From contig NZ_CABHOL010000006.1 of the NCBI RefSeq assembly GCF_902168135.1, positions 25,594 through 89,593 of the forward strand: a DNA stretch of 64,000 nt, read 5' to 3'. The notes beneath the pieces were generated by a model, which searched no databases, had not been told where the DNA came from, and saw only the letters and a program-made list of their open reading frames with translations. The translations under genes and the position numbers were made by a program. Every line of letters begins with the position of its first letter. Positions within the stretch are counted from its first letter, which is position 1. The stretch comes from an uncultured Fluviicola sp. (GTDB lineage Bacteria > Bacteroidota > Bacteroidia > Flavobacteriales_D > Crocinitomicaceae). Positions 1 to 8,274 of this stretch are shown piece by piece.

Positions 1-1
1 T

Positions 2-592
2 CCTTACGGACCGGAAGTCGATGAATTCGTAAAATCAGGTCTTACACCTGTAAAATCAGATACTGTTAGACCGATGCGTGTGTTGGAAGCTCCTGTTCAA
101 TTTGAATGCAAAGTGCTTGAAGTAAAAGAATTGGGCGATCAGGGCGGAGCAGGAAATCTGGTGATCTGTGAAGTGACCAAAATCCACATCCACGAAGAAA
201 TCCTGGCAGAAGACAGCACCATCGATCAGAAAAAGATCAACCTGGTGGCCCGAATGGGTGGAAACTGGTACTGCCACGCCAATGAGGCATCCATGTTTGA
301 GGTAACCAAACCAATTACAACAATCGGCATCGGATTCGACCAGATTCCGGAAGATATCCGGGTGAGCACAGTCTTATCGGGAAATGATCTGGCACAACTG
401 GCAGGTGTTACGGAACTTCCCAATGAAACGGATGTAAACGAATATAAATTATTGGAATTAAGTGATTTATTCCTAACTTTAGAAGACGAGCCGGCAAAAT
501 TAGAGCTTGCTTTGCATGAACGTGCAAAAGAATTAATTAACAACAATGATATTGAAGGAGCATGGATGACACTGCTTTCTTTTAACGATTAA
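2..592 (+). CDS. flavin reductase family protein (5' partial)
   Basis: The frame is open from base 2, so the gene starts before the window; the first Met at 74 is internal. The visible 196 residues fit the flavin-reductase-like FMN-binding split-barrel family: a stretch on secondary FMN contacts (KSGLTPVKSDTVRPMRVLEA), then the typical 'FECKV..V.ELG..GGAGNLVICEV..IHI' strand pair. These proteins bind FMN and reduce flavins or act as oxidoreductases in the cytoplasm; the physiological substrate cannot be told. It is followed 22 bases later by the DUF3127 gene, probably co-transcribed, and both end at the hairpin near 1022-1063. Confidence 0.85.
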   Translation, partial: PYGPEVDEFVKSGLTPVKSDTVRPMRVLEAPVQFECKVLEVKELGDQGGAGNLVICEVTKIHIHEEILAEDSTIDQKKINLVARMGGNWYCHANEASMFEVTKPITTIGIGFDQIPEDIRVSTVLSGNDLAQLAGVTELPNETDVNEYKLLELSDLFLTLEDEPAKLELALHERAKELINNNDIEGAWMTLLSFND

Positions 593-614
593 AATAGTAA
601 ATACCCGTAGAAAT

Positions 615-1010
615 ATGTTTAAAATATCCGGAATCTTAAAGGTGAAGAATGATACAGTTCAAGTATCAGAGAAGTTCTCAAAGAGAGAATTTGTTTTAAC
701 TGATAATGCAAGTATGTATCCTCAGGACATCTTGTTCCAGTTAACTCAGGATAAGTGCAGTTTGATTGATGGATTCAATACTCAGGATCAAATTGAAGTG
801 TCTTTCAACTTAAGAGGACGCGAATGGACTAGCCCTCAGGGAGAAGTGAAATACTTTAATACCCTGGAAGCATGGAGAATTGAAAAAGTGGGAGCTGCTT
901 CCATGGGAGGTGGAATTCCTGCCGGAGGACCAACAGCAATGAACTTAGATCCAATTGCTACTCCGAGTGCTTCTACAGCACCAAGTGATGATGATGATTT
1001 ACCATTCTAA
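615..1010 (+). CDS. DUF3127 domain protein with SSB-like C-terminal tip
   Basis: A 131-residue protein. Residues 1-92 match the Bacteroidota DUF3127 family (MFKISGILKV...VQVSEKFSKREFVL...NLRGREW....VKYFNTLEAWRI), a small beta-rich domain that I expect to be an OB-like fold. Residues 95-124 are a Gly/Pro/Ala/Ser-rich linker, and the last seven residues are DDDDLPF. That tip is the same type as the C-terminus of the true SSB in this window (NDDLPF, ends at 18567), which in SSBs recruits repair and replication enzymes. The function is unknown; a role on DNA or with SSB partners is inference. It lies directly downstream of the flavin reductase gene. Confidence 0.85.
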   Translation: MFKISGILKVKNDTVQVSEKFSKREFVLTDNASMYPQDILFQLTQDKCSLIDGFNTQDQIEVSFNLRGREWTSPQGEVKYFNTLEAWRIEKVGAASMGGGIPAGGPTAMNLDPIATPSASTAPSDDDDLPF

Positions 1011-1021
1011 ATAATTAAAAA

Positions 1022-1070
1022 ACAGTAGGGGTGAATCCCGTATGTACGGGACACCCCTACTGTTTTATCT
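1022..1070 (+). terminator. nested GC-rich hairpin (REP-like) after DUF3127 gene
   Basis: ACAGTAGGGGTG (1022-1033) pairs with CACCCCTACTGT (1052-1063); inside it CCCGTA (1037-1042) pairs with TACGGG (1045-1050). A short T stretch follows (TTTTAT). It sits 11 bases after the DUF3127 stop and probably ends that transcript. It also belongs to a set of four similar palindromes in the window. Confidence 0.7.
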
Positions 1071-1077
1071 AAAATCT

Positions 1078-1539
1078 ATGAACCCTGAAATTCTGCGCAA
1101 ATTAAACGGCAACATTACCCTCATCCGAATTATTTTCGGAGCATTCCTGTTCGGCATACTTAGCTTTTTGACGGTTATGAGCCTGATCATTGTTCCCGGA
1201 AGCCAGCAAACCGAAACGAATGAGCTGTTCCAACTAATTGCCCCTATTTTCATGGTCACCTCGGTATCAACCAGTATTTTCCTGCGCAAGACAATGCTAG
1301 CAAAAGTCCACAATGAAACAAATCCGTTGAAACTTATAAAGTCCTATACAAACACCCGAATCATTCAAATGGGATTGGTCGATGCATCTGTTATTTTTGC
1401 TATTGTTTGTTACGTGCTTACCACAAATACATTTTTTCTCCTGCTTGCAGGAATAGGTATTCTCTATTTTACATCTCTTTTTCCGCTTGAAAGTAAAGTT
1501 ATCCGGCAATTAAAGCTGGACGCTCCTATTGGATTTTAA
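1078..1539 (+). CDS. hypothetical membrane protein, 4 TM
   Basis: I start at the ATG at 1078 (MNPEILRKLNGNITLIRIIF, 153 residues). An ATG at 1042 is in frame, but it lies inside the terminator hairpin and its first 12 residues are not conserved-looking. Four hydrophobic segments are visible, roughly residues 13-37, 49-68, 91-112 and 114-132. It is a small inner-membrane protein with no motif that I recognise. No close partner: a hairpin precedes it and 220 non-coding bases follow. Confidence 0.65.
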   Translation: MNPEILRKLNGNITLIRIIFGAFLFGILSFLTVMSLIIVPGSQQTETNELFQLIAPIFMVTSVSTSIFLRKTMLAKVHNETNPLKLIKSYTNTRIIQMGLVDASVIFAIVCYVLTTNTFFLLLAGIGILYFTSLFPLESKVIRQLKLDAPIGF

Positions 1540-1759
1540 GCGTCATTATGTAGCAGAACTCCTCGATTTGTAGCTTATTTCCCCACTTTTCAGGTCTTGG
1601 CACAATTGCTTTCATTCGATCAAAAGGGAATCACATTTCTTTAATTCCTTTAAAAATAAGGGCTTTCAGCTTTTGAATTTGTCATTTTGAATTCATCATT
1701 CAAATTGTGGTATCCTTTTTCTTAGTGTTTCCGCAGAAATCATTTAAAAATTAAATACC
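1540..1759. other. intergenic, no gene seen
   Basis: No ORF or strong hairpin is visible. AT-rich sequence just before 1760 probably holds the promoter of the small exported protein; TATCCTTTTT near 1710 weakly resembles a -7 box. Confidence 0.4.
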
Positions 1760-2086
1760 ATGAAAAAGTTGATCATCGCAGCAATCGCAATTACAACAAC
1801 AGTATTCGCTAACGCTCAGGCTCCGGCCCAAACAGAAAATAAAACAACTAAAGCAACAGAAGTTGCAGCAGCAGATGCAACCAATCCTGATCGTGTAAAA
1901 ATCAAATTGGAAGAATTACCGGCAGCGGTCCGAAAAGCATTAACGGAAGATTCATTCCAGGGATGGACTGCTAAACAAGCGTACATCGTAAAAGCAGAAA
2001 AACCCTATTACGAAGTAGAATTGTCAAACACGAAAGCAGAAATGAACGTTGTGAAATTCAGAGAAGACGGAACAGTGATCAAATAA
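1760..2086 (+). CDS. small exported protein, PepSY-like size
   Basis: 108 residues with a clear Sec signal peptide (MKKLIIAAIAITTTVFANAQ, cleavage after the AQ). The mature part starts with a low-complexity Ala/Thr/Glu stretch to about residue 45. A compact domain follows: IKLEELPAAVRKAL..D.F.GW..KQAYIVK.....YYEVELS......VVKFREDGTVI. The pattern 'LP.AV...L...F.GW....A..V...YYEV.L' resembles PepSY-like (DUF2874-type) periplasmic domains of Bacteroidota. That assignment is by eye; the function is unknown. It is monocistronic, with a strong terminator right after it. Confidence 0.75.
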   Translation: MKKLIIAAIAITTTVFANAQAPAQTENKTTKATEVAAADATNPDRVKIKLEELPAAVRKALTEDSFQGWTAKQAYIVKAEKPYYEVELSNTKAEMNVVKFREDGTVIK

Positions 2087-2106
2087 GCTTTTCCTTAAAT
2101 AATCAT

Positions 2107-2144
2107 AAGAAAGGTCTCGCTTCTGCCAGACCTTTCTTATTTTT
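2107..2144 (+). terminator. rho-independent terminator
   Basis: AAGAAAGGTCT (2107-2117) pairs with AGACCTTTCTT (2128-2138) across a 10-base loop, followed by ATTTTTATT. It closes the small exported protein gene. Confidence 0.85.
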
Positions 2145-2168
2145 ATTAGGAATCACAAAATTTTAGCT

Positions 2169-3497
2169 TTGGGTACCAAAATCCTGTTAATTGAAGACGA
2201 TCCGACTTTTGCAAAAATCGTAACTACCTTTCTGACCAAGAAAGGATACTTGATCAACTCTGCTTCAAACCTGAAAGCCGGAGAGCAGCTGCTGCAGTCG
2301 GAAAAGTTTGATTTATTGCTCCTGGATTACCGGTTACCCGACGGAATCGGTTTGGAACTGATCGCTAAAATGGGTACTAAATTCCCGGTATTACCTATTG
2401 TGATCATTACCAGTTTTGATGATGTGCGAACAGCCGTAAAATCGATTCAATCAGGTGCCTTTGAATACATCATCAAACCCATCAATCCGGATGAACTCCT
2501 TCTGGTGATCGAATCTGCATTGGATAAAAAAGAACCGGATAAAAAACAGGAACAAAAACCAAAAACAGCTCAGCAATTTATCAAAGGTGAAAGCGACGTT
2601 GCAAAAAAGCTTTACGAATATGTCGACCTGGTTGCTCCTACTGAGATGTCGGTAATGATTATCGGTGAAAGCGGAACGGGAAAAGAACACATTGCGCGTT
2701 CTATCCACAATCAAAGCAGACGTTCCACCGGGCCTTTTATAGCTGTTGATTGCGGGGTTCTTTCGAAAGAACTTGCTGCCAGCGAATTATTCGGTCATGC
2801 AAAAGGTGCTTTTACAGGCGCATTGCAGGAGAAAGTCGGAGTGATGGAAAAAGCGAATGGCGGAACATTATTCCTGGATGAAATCGGGAATCTCGGCTAC
2901 GACGTACAGGTCAAATTACTTCGCACACTTCAGGAACGCACTATTGAGCCGGTTGGAAGCGGTAAAAGCATTCCGATTGATATCCGGCTGATCAGCGCAA
3001 CAAACGAAAACCTGCTCCAGGAAATCGGATCCGGGAATTTCAGGGAAGATATTTATCACCGGATCAATGAATTCAAGATACAGATGCCGGCATTGCGTGA
3101 ACGCGGAGTTGACCTGGAACTTTTTATCCGATATTTTGTGGAACAGGCAAATCAGGAATTAGACCGTTCTGTCAAACGGCTTTCTCCGGAAATCATCCAG
3201 GTATTCAAAAAATACGATTGGCCCGGAAATCTGCGTGAGCTTCGAAATGTGATCAAACGATCCGTTTTGTTGAGCAAAAACGATGAAATCGGGATCGAAC
3301 TCCTTCCGGAAGAAATGATCTCACGTGCTCGGACAAGCAATCCGAATGATCTGAAATTGGTCCAGGAAACAAACGAACGTGAACTCATCCTGAATGCATT
3401 GGTTCAAACGCGCTATAACAAAACGAAAGCAGCACAATTACTAAATATCGACCGGAAAACGCTCTATAGCAAGATGGAGAAATATCAGTTGGAATGA
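2169..3497 (+). CDS. sigma-54-dependent response regulator (NtrC class)
   Basis: 442 residues. The receiver domain spans about 1-120, with acidic residues E9, D10 and D11, phospho-acceptor D53 (LLLLDYRLPDG) and K103. The AAA+ domain spans about 140-380: Walker A GESGTGKE (165-172), the sigma-54 contact loop GAFTGA (212-217), Walker [11 protein letters not shown] (from 230) and an arginine-finger region. A Fis-type HTH ends the protein (ELILNALVQTRYNKTKAAQL...DRKTLYSKM). The start is TTG at 2169: no ATG or GTG lies upstream in frame and GTKILLIEDD begins exactly where the family does. It converges on the hybrid kinase at 3703-6153, whose Hpt domain could phosphorylate it (inferred). Confidence 0.95.
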   Translation: MGTKILLIEDDPTFAKIVTTFLTKKGYLINSASNLKAGEQLLQSEKFDLLLLDYRLPDGIGLELIAKMGTKFPVLPIVIITSFDDVRTAVKSIQSGAFEYIIKPINPDELLLVIESALDKKEPDKKQEQKPKTAQQFIKGESDVAKKLYEYVDLVAPTEMSVMIIGESGTGKEHIARSIHNQSRRSTGPFIAVDCGVLSKELAASELFGHAKGAFTGALQEKVGVMEKANGGTLFLDEIGNLGYDVQVKLLRTLQERTIEPVGSGKSIPIDIRLISATNENLLQEIGSGNFREDIYHRINEFKIQMPALRERGVDLELFIRYFVEQANQELDRSVKRLSPEIIQVFKKYDWPGNLRELRNVIKRSVLLSKNDEIGIELLPEEMISRARTSNPNDLKLVQETNERELILNALVQTRYNKTKAAQLLNIDRKTLYSKMEKYQLE

Positions 3498-3524
3498 CTC
3501 TTACTTCAACCGCGATTAAAATGA

Positions 3525-3640
3525 CAAAGAATATTTACCGCAAAGAATGAACGCTTGCGCTGTAGCTTCAGCGAAGGAGCAAAGAGCGCAAAGCAGACAT
3601 CTGATAACCACAGATATTCTAATAATATCACGATTATAAC
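3525..3640. repeat. decayed dispersed repeat (GCAAAGAA / CACAGAT type)
   Basis: Between the convergent regulator and kinase genes is CGCAAAGAA, GCTTGCGCTGTAGCTTC, GAGCAAAGAGCGCAAAG and CACAGAT. This reads like a degenerate copy of the short-unit intergenic repeats common in Bacteroidota. The same vocabulary returns at 30716-30870. No gene is supported here. Confidence 0.45.
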
Positions 3641-3702
3641 ATGCTACTTTTCTATTGACATTTCTTCCTCCTTCATTTTGAGCTGGTTGAATCCTTCAAA
3701 AA

Positions 3703-6153
3703 CTAAAGACTATTCACTGCTTTTTCCAACTCAGGAATAATCTCTTTTGCCTCGTAAAGCGCAATTCCTTTCGCGGTATTCTTCAATTGAACCTCCAGTT
3801 CTCTCAATTTTGGAGCTAACGTTTTAGAACCCATTTGCCCGAACCTTCCGGCCAAACGGTGCACAAGCAGCAATAACTTTTGCGGATTCTCTTCTTCCAA
3901 AGCTTTTCTCATCGCAGCAAGATCAGCCCTTGAATCAGACACAAATTGAAGTTTGATTTCCCGGAAATCCGTTTCATCTGAAATCATCTCTCTCAAGGCA
4001 GAAAAATCAAATTCCGTTTCTTTTTTAGCGATCTCCCGAATAGGTGCGTAAAACTCCTGGCTTTTGAACGGTTTTAAAACAATTCCGTCAAATCCGCTCT
4101 GAAGAAACAGTTCTTTCTCTTCCGGCAGCACCTGGGCTGTTAATGCGATAATCTTTACAGCAGTATGTCCGCGTTTTCTCAACTGCGAGCAGAGTTCAAT
4201 ACCGCTGATCCCGTGCATACGTACATCCGCGTAAACCAACCGGATACCTTCATCCCAATCGGCTTCAAGCAGTTCTTGGGGGCTGCTGAATAACCTGAAT
4301 TCCAGGTCTTTTTGTTTCAACAATTGTCCGCATAATTTCAAAATGGCAGGATCGTCATCAACCACCCACACTACTCCATCCAATTCGATGGATTTCTGCT
4401 CCTGTGGAACCTGTTTTATATCGTTCATTGCTGCCTTTTCAAAGGAAAAGCGCAGTTCGAATGTTGTTCCTTTTCCCAATGAACTCCAAACACTCATTTC
4501 ACCATTCAGCGCTTCCACCAGTTCTTTGACAATGCTCAGCCCCAACCCTGTTCCCGATTGAATCGGTGCATTTCTTGCCTGTTCAAACTGTTGAAAAACT
4601 ACTTTCAGGTCTTTTGCACTCATCCCGATACCGGTATCCAGGATTTTAAATAACACTCCAAGCTTCTGATCCTGGTCTTCCAGCTGAACTTCCAGCGAAA
4701 CCGATCCTTTTTCAGTGAATTTCACCGCATTGCTCAAAATATTGATCAGGATCTGCTTCAAACGGAAAGCATCCGAAACCACGAGTGATCTTTCCGGTTC
4801 AAATTCATTGATATCAAAATTCCAGCGTATTCCTTTCTGTTCGCACTGAAAAGACGCCAGATCCGCAACCTCACCAATCATTTCTTTCAAAACGAAAGGC
4901 TTTTCGTCGATCTTAAAATTCGAAGAAATAATGCGTGAATAATCCAGGATCTCATTTACAACCTGTAACAAATGCTCCGAAGCTTTTGAAACCACTTCTA
5001 CTTTGGATTTATCTGTTTGCGGCTCTTTCATCATCAATTCCGAGTACCCCACAATTGTTTGGAGCGGAGAACGGATCTCGTGACTCATATTGGACAGGAA
5101 ACGCTGCTTTGCCTGACTGTGAAATTCTGCTTCTTCCCTGGATGCTTCAAGTTGTTTGCGGTATTTATTGAACTTGGAAATATCCCCGATAATAAAACCG
5201 ATCAATGCAAAAGCTGCTAACACAAAAATCACTGTCAATATCTTGGTAAAAGCAACCGTTTCACGCGCTATTTGTATCGAAGCGGATGAATTCACCTGTG
5301 TATCCAGGTTTTCCTCCTTTTTCACTTCTCCGATGATTTCCAGCAGGCGGTTGAATAATATATCGTTGCTTTTAATCAGTCTCAACTCCTGTTTCTGAAG
5401 GAATCTCCTTCCCGAATTCCGCTCTGACTCAACCTGGTCTAAAGAAATCCGGATATTTTCAAGTATACTGTCCTTTTTCCGGGAAACAGCCAGTGTATCA
5501 ATGTGAATTTTTGTGTTTTCTTCAACAACTACATACGGTTTCGCTTCAACAACCGGCTGCTTTTTCCTGCGGAACCTTCTTTTCTTTGCCGAAACATCTT
5601 CTTTGACTACCTGGTCGAAATAGGTGTAGGTCTTGGTCTGTTTCTCAGTAGTTATCACATTCGTGTCTATCTTCAGATTATCCTTATCAACCTGGTCTGC
5701 CAATTCTTCAAACTGCCTGTCTACCAAACCGCTATAGATATAATTGTAACGGGTTTTCAAATATTTTTCAAAGAGCTTGTTCCGCTTAATAAAAATAGAG
5801 TCAATCTCATTTAATCGCTGTACCTGGATCGGGTTTTCGGCAAAAGAATCCTTTAATTGTGTCAGTTTTTCAGAGATTTGGGCAACACGGTTGTCATATT
5901 CCGATGAAGGGTTGTATTTATTCTGTAAAGCTTCTGCCCGGTAAAAGTCATTCAGGCGGCTCAATTCTATTTGCAGGTCGTTCAGGGCTTCAAGCCGGTT
6001 ATTCGGTTTGGCCAGGTTTTCCACAACGGTATTGATGCGGTCAAACGCGCTGCGGTTAACGATCCATGTAAACAATGAAACACACAGCACCAAACCGAAA
6101 GCCAGGATCAGTTTTCCACGGGTCGTCTGCGTAAATCTTTTAGATTGCTCCAA
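3703..6153 (-). CDS. hybrid sensor histidine kinase with REC and Hpt domains
   Basis: 816 residues. TM1 is about 14-32, followed by a long extracytoplasmic helical sensor region (about 33-302) and TM2 (about 304-323). HisKA carries H358 (SNMSHEIRSP). The ATPase domain has N475 (NILSNAVKFTE), G1 box D506 (ILDTGIGMS) and GTGLGLSIVKEL. The receiver domain (about 595-710) has D599-D601, acceptor D643 (YADVRMHG) and K694. The C-terminal Hpt domain has H765 (LLLVHRLAGRFGQMG). A full phosphorelay is thus present in one inner-membrane protein; an outside receiver must take the phosphate from the Hpt, and the facing sigma-54 regulator is the obvious candidate. The sensor loop contains a basic patch (KKRRFRRKK) near 190-198. 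Confidence 0.95.
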   Translation of the reverse strand: MEQSKRFTQTTRGKLILAFGLVLCVSLFTWIVNRSAFDRINTVVENLAKPNNRLEALNDLQIELSRLNDFYRAEALQNKYNPSSEYDNRVAQISEKLTQLKDSFAENPIQVQRLNEIDSIFIKRNKLFEKYLKTRYNYIYSGLVDRQFEELADQVDKDNLKIDTNVITTEKQTKTYTYFDQVVKEDVSAKKRRFRRKKQPVVEAKPYVVVEENTKIHIDTLAVSRKKDSILENIRISLDQVESERNSGRRFLQKQELRLIKSNDILFNRLLEIIGEVKKEENLDTQVNSSASIQIARETVAFTKILTVIFVLAAFALIGFIIGDISKFNKYRKQLEASREEAEFHSQAKQRFLSNMSHEIRSPLQTIVGYSELMMKEPQTDKSKVEVVSKASEHLLQVVNEILDYSRIISSNFKIDEKPFVLKEMIGEVADLASFQCEQKGIRWNFDINEFEPERSLVVSDAFRLKQILINILSNAVKFTEKGSVSLEVQLEDQDQKLGVLFKILDTGIGMSAKDLKVVFQQFEQARNAPIQSGTGLGLSIVKELVEALNGEMSVWSSLGKGTTFELRFSFEKAAMNDIKQVPQEQKSIELDGVVWVVDDDPAILKLCGQLLKQKDLEFRLFSSPQELLEADWDEGIRLVYADVRMHGISGIELCSQLRKRGHTAVKIIALTAQVLPEEKELFLQSGFDGIVLKPFKSQEFYAPIREIAKKETEFDFSALREMISDETDFREIKLQFVSDSRADLAAMRKALEEENPQKLLLLVHRLAGRFGQMGSKTLAPKLRELEVQLKNTAKGIALYEAKEIIPELEKAVNSL

Positions 6154-6171
6154 GCTTATACAAGTTAAAAT

Positions 6172-6226
6172 GGTTCAAAACGTTCAAGTGTTTAAACAAC
6201 TTTGAACATTTAAACTTTTGAACATG
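6172..6226. repeat. TTCAAA/TTTAAAC palindromic repeat block
   Basis: Upstream of the kinase gene, GTTCAAAACGTTCAAG, TGTTTAAACA, TTTGAACATTTAAAC and TTTTGAACATG follow one another, giving overlapping inverted repeats of GTTCAAA/TTTGAAC and GTTTAAAC. It lies in the probable promoter region of the kinase, 20-70 bases before its start codon. Confidence 0.55.
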
Positions 6227-6273
6227 TCTAAAATAGCCAGAAATAAACCGGGTAAATATTAAAAAGACCTAAA

Positions 6274-7347
6274 TTATCTCCCTTTCCATTCGGGTTGGGA
6301 AACCATCAGGTAAGCCAATAGCGCAAACAGGTAAACCGGGTAAAACAGTTCAAACAAACCCAATCCCATCAAATCAAAGGAAGAAGGTTTCTTTTTATCC
6401 ATTTTCACCAGCATGAAATCCATTCCGAACTTAAAAGCAATGATCAAAAAAGTGAGCCAGTAAACCCCGGCAAAAAAGGTGATGATCAGCAATAAGAAAT
6501 AGTATAGATGTAATCCTACAGCCCAGATTCCTAAAAAATTGTTCAATGAATCGGCAACATGGTTTGTTTTTCCCACCCATCTAACGCGCTGTTCCATCAC
6601 TTCGGAAATCGTTTCCGGTGTTTCCGTTTCGACCTTCAAAGCTTCGTTTTCTACGATTTCAATTCGTTTACCGGATCCTCGGAAAGCTCTCAGGGTATAA
6701 ATATCATCACCGCTTAAAATATGGTCGTGATCATCGATATCGTCTACCTGGTCGAAACTCGATACATGAATCAGCAAATTAGCCCCGCTGCAGTTAACCG
6801 GTCTTGCCCAACCTGCAATTCCTTTATTCAAAAGTGTTGTGAAGAGGTATTCCAACGTAAAAAATGACTGCCACCAATGCTTACCGGTCATTTCTACCGG
6901 AAGAATGATCAACTCAGCTTCCGGAAGCATCAGCATCGATTTCATATATTCCTTACCGAAAGAAACATCAGCATCCATCGTTAAGCAGTATTCTGTTCGA
7001 ACATGGTCCATCCCAAAACGGATTGCACGCTTCTTCCCCCTTTGTTCTTCCGGCAAATGCAGTAAGCGGATCGGGAAAGCATCCATTTCCTTAAACAAGT
7101 CAATATACGAATCCGAAGAATGGTCGTTCACAAAGATCCATTGAGCCGGCTGGTAGCGCTGTGCATAAATGCATTCCAAAAACTGTTCGAGGTTATGTGC
7201 CTCATTCCGAAAAGGAATTACAACCGAAATTTCATCGATTGCCATCATTTTTTTAGTGTTACGGCTTACCCGAAGGCGATTCACTCCAAACAAAAGTGTC
7301 AATATCGAAAGGATGTAAAGAAGTACCCATGAACCAATCAACCACAT
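6274..7347 (-). CDS. membrane-anchored GT2 glycosyltransferase
   Basis: 357 residues. An N-terminal TM segment (about 3-22) is followed by a GT-A domain: ISVVIPFRNEAHNLEQFL, VNDHSSD, the metal-binding DAD at 125-127 (LTMDADVSFG) and the acceptor motif QRVRW near 233-237. Two or three TM segments end the protein. This is the processive-type GT2 layout, which adds sugars from NDP-sugar to a lipid or polysaccharide at the inner membrane; donor and acceptor are unknown. It starts three bases after the end of the LPG-synthase-like gene, which suggests an operon making or moving a glycolipid. Confidence 0.9.
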   Translation of the reverse strand: MWLIGSWVLLYILSILTLLFGVNRLRVSRNTKKMMAIDEISVVIPFRNEAHNLEQFLECIYAQRYQPAQWIFVNDHSSDSYIDLFKEMDAFPIRLLHLPEEQRGKKRAIRFGMDHVRTEYCLTMDADVSFGKEYMKSMLMLPEAELIILPVEMTGKHWWQSFFTLEYLFTTLLNKGIAGWARPVNCSGANLLIHVSSFDQVDDIDDHDHILSGDDIYTLRAFRGSGKRIEIVENEALKVETETPETISEVMEQRVRWVGKTNHVADSLNNFLGIWAVGLHLYYFLLLIITFFAGVYWLTFLIIAFKFGMDFMLVKMDKKKPSSFDLMGLGLFELFYPVYLFALLAYLMVSQPEWKGR

Positions 7348-7350
7348 AAC

Positions 7351-8274
7351 TTATTTTTTTCTTTTCGGAAGCCAGATAAAACTACTCATAAATGCCGGCA
7401 GAGCGATATTTATGAGATAAATAATAATACTTGAAACAATCACATCAGGAACGGAAACAGCTGTTCCTGCAAAAACAAATAAAGCCGCTGTTTCGCGGAT
7501 CAGCACTTTCCCGGACCACAAGGAAGGAATAAAGGACGTGAAGAGATAAATCAACCAGATCTGTGTTACCAAAAACCAAAAGTCTTCATAACCGAAAGTC
7601 ACAAATAGCAAAACATATTGCAAACTAAAGACCAAAAATCGAATCGTTGAAAAGAGGAGAAAAGGCCATTTCAGGTTTTGGTAGCGCCCCCGGATACTTT
7701 GCAGCCTTCTGACAAATGGAATCCGGCTTCTCCTTTGAGGCAGTAAATAATCCCCGAAGAAGTATAAAAGCAGAATTACCGCAGCTCCCAAACTGGTTGT
7801 AATCCACAAGGAATTAGAATGACCATACTTCAGCACCACTGCAAACAATCCGAAAAGCAAAGTTGGTATCAGCTGGCTCAGGTTAGCCAGTGCGGTTGAG
7901 AAGATGATGTAAATTGTTTGTCTTTTTTGGAAATAAATCAATCTTCCCAGGAAATTTCCCCAACCGTTGGGTGACATAAAACCGGAAGCTACTCCTGCCC
8001 AAAAAGCATTGGTTACGAGCTTGGGTTCTACGTGTAAAGGGTCAGTGATTTTCTTCCACTTCAGGAATTCCATCCATAAATTGGGAACGAGCAATAAGAA
8101 AGACAATGCCAATGCCCACCAGTGTTTTATATCGAGTCCTTTGGCACGCTCCCAATCCACATTCCTCAACTGGAAATACAGTGTCCAGATTACGGCAGCA
8201 AATACCAATAATTTGAATAATGTAATTAAACCAGCTCGTTTTTTAGTAGCTTTAGCCTCCTCTTTCATTTGCAT
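7351..8274 (-). CDS. LPG-synthase-TM / UPF0104-like membrane protein
   Basis: 307 residues, about eight hydrophobic segments, with family landmarks of the lysylphosphatidylglycerol synthetase TM region (PF03706): the [22 protein letters not shown] region, [14 protein letters not shown] (residues near 100) and [18 protein letters not shown] near the C-terminus. Members lacking the soluble synthetase part, as here, are thought to be lipid-linked flippases or accessory proteins; the function is inferred. The start codon (ATG, complement 8272-8274) overlaps the ruvC ATG; a second Met lies two codons in (8268). It is followed by the GT2 gene with a three-base gap. Confidence 0.85.
   Translation of the reverse strand: MQMKEEAKATKKRAGLITLFKLLVFAAVIWTLYFQLRNVDWERAKGLDIKHWWALALSFLLLVPNLWMEFLKWKKITDPLHVEPKLVTNAFWAGVASGFMSPNGWGNFLGRLIYFQKRQTIYIIFSTALANLSQLIPTLLFGLFAVVLKYGHSNSLWITTSLGAAVILLLYFFGDYLLPQRRSRIPFVRRLQSIRGRYQNLKWPFLLFSTIRFLVFSLQYVLLFVTFGYEDFWFLVTQIWLIYLFTSFIPSLWSGKVLIRETAALFVFAGTAVSVPDVIVSSIIIYLINIALPAFMSSFIWLPKRKK

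Noticed and set aside
1596..1608. sigma-54-like site TTGGCACAATTGC
   Set aside because: The spacing between GG and GC is seven bases instead of ten, and no sigma-54-dependent gene follows closely.
7967..8272. N-terminal extension of ruvC (287-residue reading frame)
   Set aside because: It is antisense to the LPG-synthase-like gene, and the RuvC family start fits the ATG at 8273.
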